Part shown: positions 61,130 through 64,000 of the stretch, piece after piece | How the letters are laid out: every line of letters starts with the position of its first letter | Position numbering within the stretch: position 1 is the stretch's first letter | Source of the DNA: Thuidium tamariscinum | Taxonomy: Eukaryota; Streptophyta; Bryopsida; Hypnales; Thuidiaceae | Direction: 5' to 3' | DNA length: 64,000 nt | Assembly (NCBI GenBank): GCA_947034885.2 | Contig: OX344751.2 | Coordinates: forward strand, 12,152,001 to 12,216,000 | Made by a program: the position numbers and the translations under genes | Notes under the pieces: model-generated | The model's database searches: none | Told to the model about the DNA's origin: nothing | What the model saw: the letters and a program-made list of their open reading frames with translations, nothing else

Positions 61130-62263
61130 ATGTGTAGTAGGGTACAAGTCAAAATGGTGTTTTTGCATTTTCAAGTATAGGATTTTCAATGTTACTAACT
61201 TTTATACCTTCCCAAGGGTTGAAAAATTATTTTTTTACCATAAAATTTTTGGCCCCATATCAACTCTATATTGATATTTGAGTTATTTGTAAAGTCCCCC
61301 TACTCTGGGCATGCTTTTTTTGGAAGTTGAGAAGGCAACTATGGTTGAAGCATCAAACTCTTTAGCAAGATATTTATGTCACATGACTTAAAAACTGGGG
61401 ACTAAACTTTTCTAGGCACCATTTTGATGGAAAAATAAGTTTCATACCCACTTTTATTTTGACTTTTTGAACTCAACCGGCTTTTTCACAAAACTCATGG
61501 CTTTAAACCCCAGTTTAGAGTACTTTACGAATAATTCAAATATGTGTACCAAATTTCAAGGCCAAAAGATTCATCCAAAAATAAATATTTGAAATCTACC
61601 AATATGTGTAGTTGTAAAAAACAATTTCATTACTACCAACCTTCATACCTTTGCAAGGGTTAAAACATTGTTTCTTTATCATGAATTTTTGTCATGAAAT
61701 CATCTTTATGTTCATAATATGTGTGACAAATTTCAAGCTCAAAAGATTCATCTAAAAAAAGTTACTTGAAATCTACTCATTGTGATAATGACTTTCTACA
61801 TCCATGTCAAACTTTGATCCAAAAAATATGATTATACAATAGTTTGGAAAAATCATTCTCACAACTACACATGTTGGTAGATTTCAAATATCTTTGTCAA
61901 GATGAATCTTTTGAATTAAAAAATTTGGAATACATATTATCAATATAGAAGTGATCTCATTCCAAAAAATTCATGGCAATAAAGAAATTTCAATCCTTAG
62001 AAGCGAGTGTCAAAGTTGGCACTAATGAAATTTTCTTACAACTACATATGTTGGTAGATTTCAAATATCTTATTTTGGGTGAATCATTTGGCCTTGAAAT
62101 TTGGCGCACATATTGTTAGTATAAAGGTGATGTTGTGCCAAAAATTTCATGGTAAAAAAATAAATTTCAACTCTTGAAAAGGTATAAAAGTTGACAGTAG
62201 TGAAATTTCCTTCTTTTATAATGCAAAAATGCCATTTTGACTTATACCCTATTATACATTGTA
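61126..62263. repeat. Second, older foldback abutting the first
   Basis: The left end TACAATGTGTAGTAGGGTA matches the inverse of the right end (TACAATGTATAATAGGGTA). It shares CAAAATGG and the same 177-bp monomer landmarks as the first foldback, in both orientations, but the arms are far more diverged. It overlaps the first structure by the four bases TACA. The left arm is interrupted by the MITE 61278-61539. Confidence 0.8.
61278..61539 (+). mobile_element. MITE, copy 3 of the 262-bp family, nested
   Basis: 262 bp with TIRs TTGAGTTATTTGTAAAGT. It interrupts a 177-bp monomer of the second foldback. Removing it restores the monomer order, and ATAT appears on both sides, compatible with a short target duplication. 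It is younger than the host foldback. Confidence 0.85.
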
Positions 62264-62814
62264 AATAGATGTTCAAATTCATGAAAAAATATAGAAATTG
62301 TGAACATTGTCTAAGTCTTCAAAGTTAAGAAATGTGAGACCATGTAAAAACCCTATATATTGTGTAGTAAGGTGGTAATATAAAAATTTGAGATCATTGA
62401 AGAAATTAATAGAAAATCAATACCAATACTGTATTGTACATACAGGCAGTTTCAAAAATAATTAAATAAAATTTAAAACATGTCCAAAATTCTAAGAACT
62501 GAGGGACTATTTTTTTTAAATCTAAAAAAATTTCATTTTTGCCAATTTTGAATATGTCAAAATTATTATTGAAAAAAATTAGAGAAATAATGCATTTTCA
62601 TGAATAAAAAATAATCCAAAATTAGGAGTGTTGAAAAAGTAAGAAGAACAAAGTGCCAAAATCCAAGGAAAAAAAAAGTGCTAAGCTATCCAAATTACAA
62701 AAATAAAATGATTCAATAGCAAGGTACTGAATCTAATTTTTCCATACAATAGTACCTTGGTCATAAATCAATGTTGTTTTAGAGTTAATCTTATAAAGAC
62801 ATTGCAATCTTAGA
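62264..62814. other. AT-rich spacer
   Basis: Nothing recognised beyond homopolymer-rich AT sequence. Confidence 0.4.
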
Positions 62815-63590
62815 GGGTTTGATGGATGACATCAGTTTTAATTGTAGAAACCATAAATCCACCTATTGATTCAATATTTGGAATATTTTGGCAATGACAT
62901 TGGTTATAGTGGGCTACATTCTTTTTGTAATAACTTTGTAAGGGGATGTAATCCCCCGTGGCCTTGAACTTGGCACGGGGCAGGCATATTGCTTGGGCAA
63001 TGCCCATGTTGAGTAAATGAGTGGGCTGACCCTAGTTGGAAGTGGGTTGTAGGACTAGTAGACCCACATGCCCCAATAGGAAGACCTATACCTTTGGGTG
63101 CAGAAAGGATGGCACTAAGTTATAGGATTTGGTATGAACATGATGCTACTTGTGGCTTGGATTCTCCCCACCCATGTAATATGGAAGTACCCAAAGCACA
63201 AGGACCCGGAGGCAAGTCTAAGTGAGACTCCATAAACTATTGGACTAATTTGAAAGGGTCTAAGGGACTTGGCCTTTCTAAGGTAGTTTGAAAACTAACC
63301 TTGTATGTCTTACTTGGTGCAAGTGTTAAATGTTGAATGGTAGTCACAACTTGGACTAAGGTGTGCTTAGGAACATCAAGTCCAGCTCCCACGTCACATT
63401 CTACCTCTAGTCTAGGGTGTCTTGCTCCTCCAATGCTCCTTTGACATGGCAATATAGATATAAAGGGTTTAGTAGATAACTTCACTACAAATTGTTGAAA
63501 TTGAAGGAAGCATCTATTAGTCCAATAATAAGAGTATTTTGATGATTACATTGGTCATGAGAGCTTTTGTCCTTCTAGATTTAACTATGT
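62815..63590. repeat. Diverged direct repeats flanking a GC-richer core
   Basis: About 130 bp at 62815-62944 (GGGTTTGATGGATGAC...) recurs, diverged, at 63464-63590 (GGGTTTAGTAGATAAC...). Landmarks in the same order are CTATTRRTYCAATA, TATTTTGR and ACATTGGTYAT. The 520 bp between is markedly more GC-rich than its surroundings. This could be a decayed miniature LTR-type element, but no primer-binding site or polypurine tract is convincing. Confidence 0.4.
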
Positions 63591-64000
63591 AATGATGCAA
63601 CAATCTAAAAGTGCCCAATAGATGATAGAAAATACTTAAATTATGTAAGACAAAAGTATACATGTTCATCCTTAAAATTTTGTGTGAAAAATGAACATCT
63701 TATACAATAGTTTGATTTCCATTGAGTGCTTGTGGGAGAAGTGAATAAGCAAATAATTCATGTAGTACCTAAAATGTTGATGTCCACAAAGACCAATCCA
63801 ATGTTCAAATGTTAAGAAAGTTAGGGGAGTACAAAATAACTAGTTCAACCTACCATCATTGTCCTCTTCAAGGTTTCACATTTGAAGCTTTAACCTCTAA
63901 GTGTCAAAGCTAAGGCACCAAAATCTAATGTATGCAAAACTTTGAAGTTAACTAAAATCTAATCAAGTTGCTATTTTCAGTAGTTTGTATTTTTGAAATT
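63591..64000. other. AT-rich spacer with foldback-family arm
   Basis: Around 63645-63815 the sequence resembles one arm of the foldback at 25398-25736 (shared AAGACAAAAGT, ATGTTCATC and AAGCAAAT blocks). Otherwise nothing recognised. The window ends here. Confidence 0.4.

Overview
This is a nuclear segment from a green plant lineage, most likely a streptophyte (charophyte alga or bryophyte grade). Species cannot be fixed from the sequence. Support comes from plant-type single-copy genes with many short GT-AG introns (plant-style AMSH, a RABB1/RAB2 GTPase, a plant-like RAD54 and an MCU with a WDVMEP pore), a Ty1/copia retrotransposon with plant-like gag/pol, and long AT-rich intergenic tracts full of small inverted-repeat elements. 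The six genes encode basic eukaryotic functions and do not form a shared pathway. Exon boundaries were chosen by eye from canonical splice sites and codon phase. I ran no alignments, so identities and families rest on recognised motifs. Layout, left to right: 1-2101 is gene-free, with a 50-bp-arm hairpin and a run of TTAA-bounded repeat modules. 2102-8537 is a Ty1/copia LTR retrotransposon on the minus strand with 5-bp target duplications. It is broken by stops and a frameshift and split by a 1.28-kb insertion. It sits 167 bp upstream of NOC4 (8709-13712, plus; 16 exons). MCU follows (15405-17069, plus; 2 exons). 17070-28669 is an 11.6-kb gene-free tract of TIR and foldback elements. RABB1 (28670-30084, minus; 6 exons) and AMSH (32580-36874, plus; 14 exons) point away from each other across about 2.5 kb. 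36875-46279 is a second gene-free tract with a 930-bp TTAA-bounded element carrying an 18-bp perfect terminal inverted repeat. RAD54 (46280-53864, minus; 21 exons) and a PWWP-domain gene (56282 or further upstream to 59023, plus) are divergently arranged around a shared promoter region. 59024-64000 is gene-free and holds the most striking object in the window: an indel-free inverted repeat with two 581-bp arms at roughly 99% identity (59725-61129), built from 177-bp monomers. An older relative with a MITE inside it abuts this structure. Main leads: (1) the near-perfect 581-bp foldback and its adjoining older relative, which could form long dsRNA; (2) TTAA-delimited elements whose ends resemble those of piggyBac-type transposons, unusual in land-plant-type genomes; (3) an in-frame TGA in the apparent exon 8 of AMSH, with an alternative acceptor that would remove it; (4) a retrotransposon lodged in the promoter of an essential ribosome-biogenesis gene.
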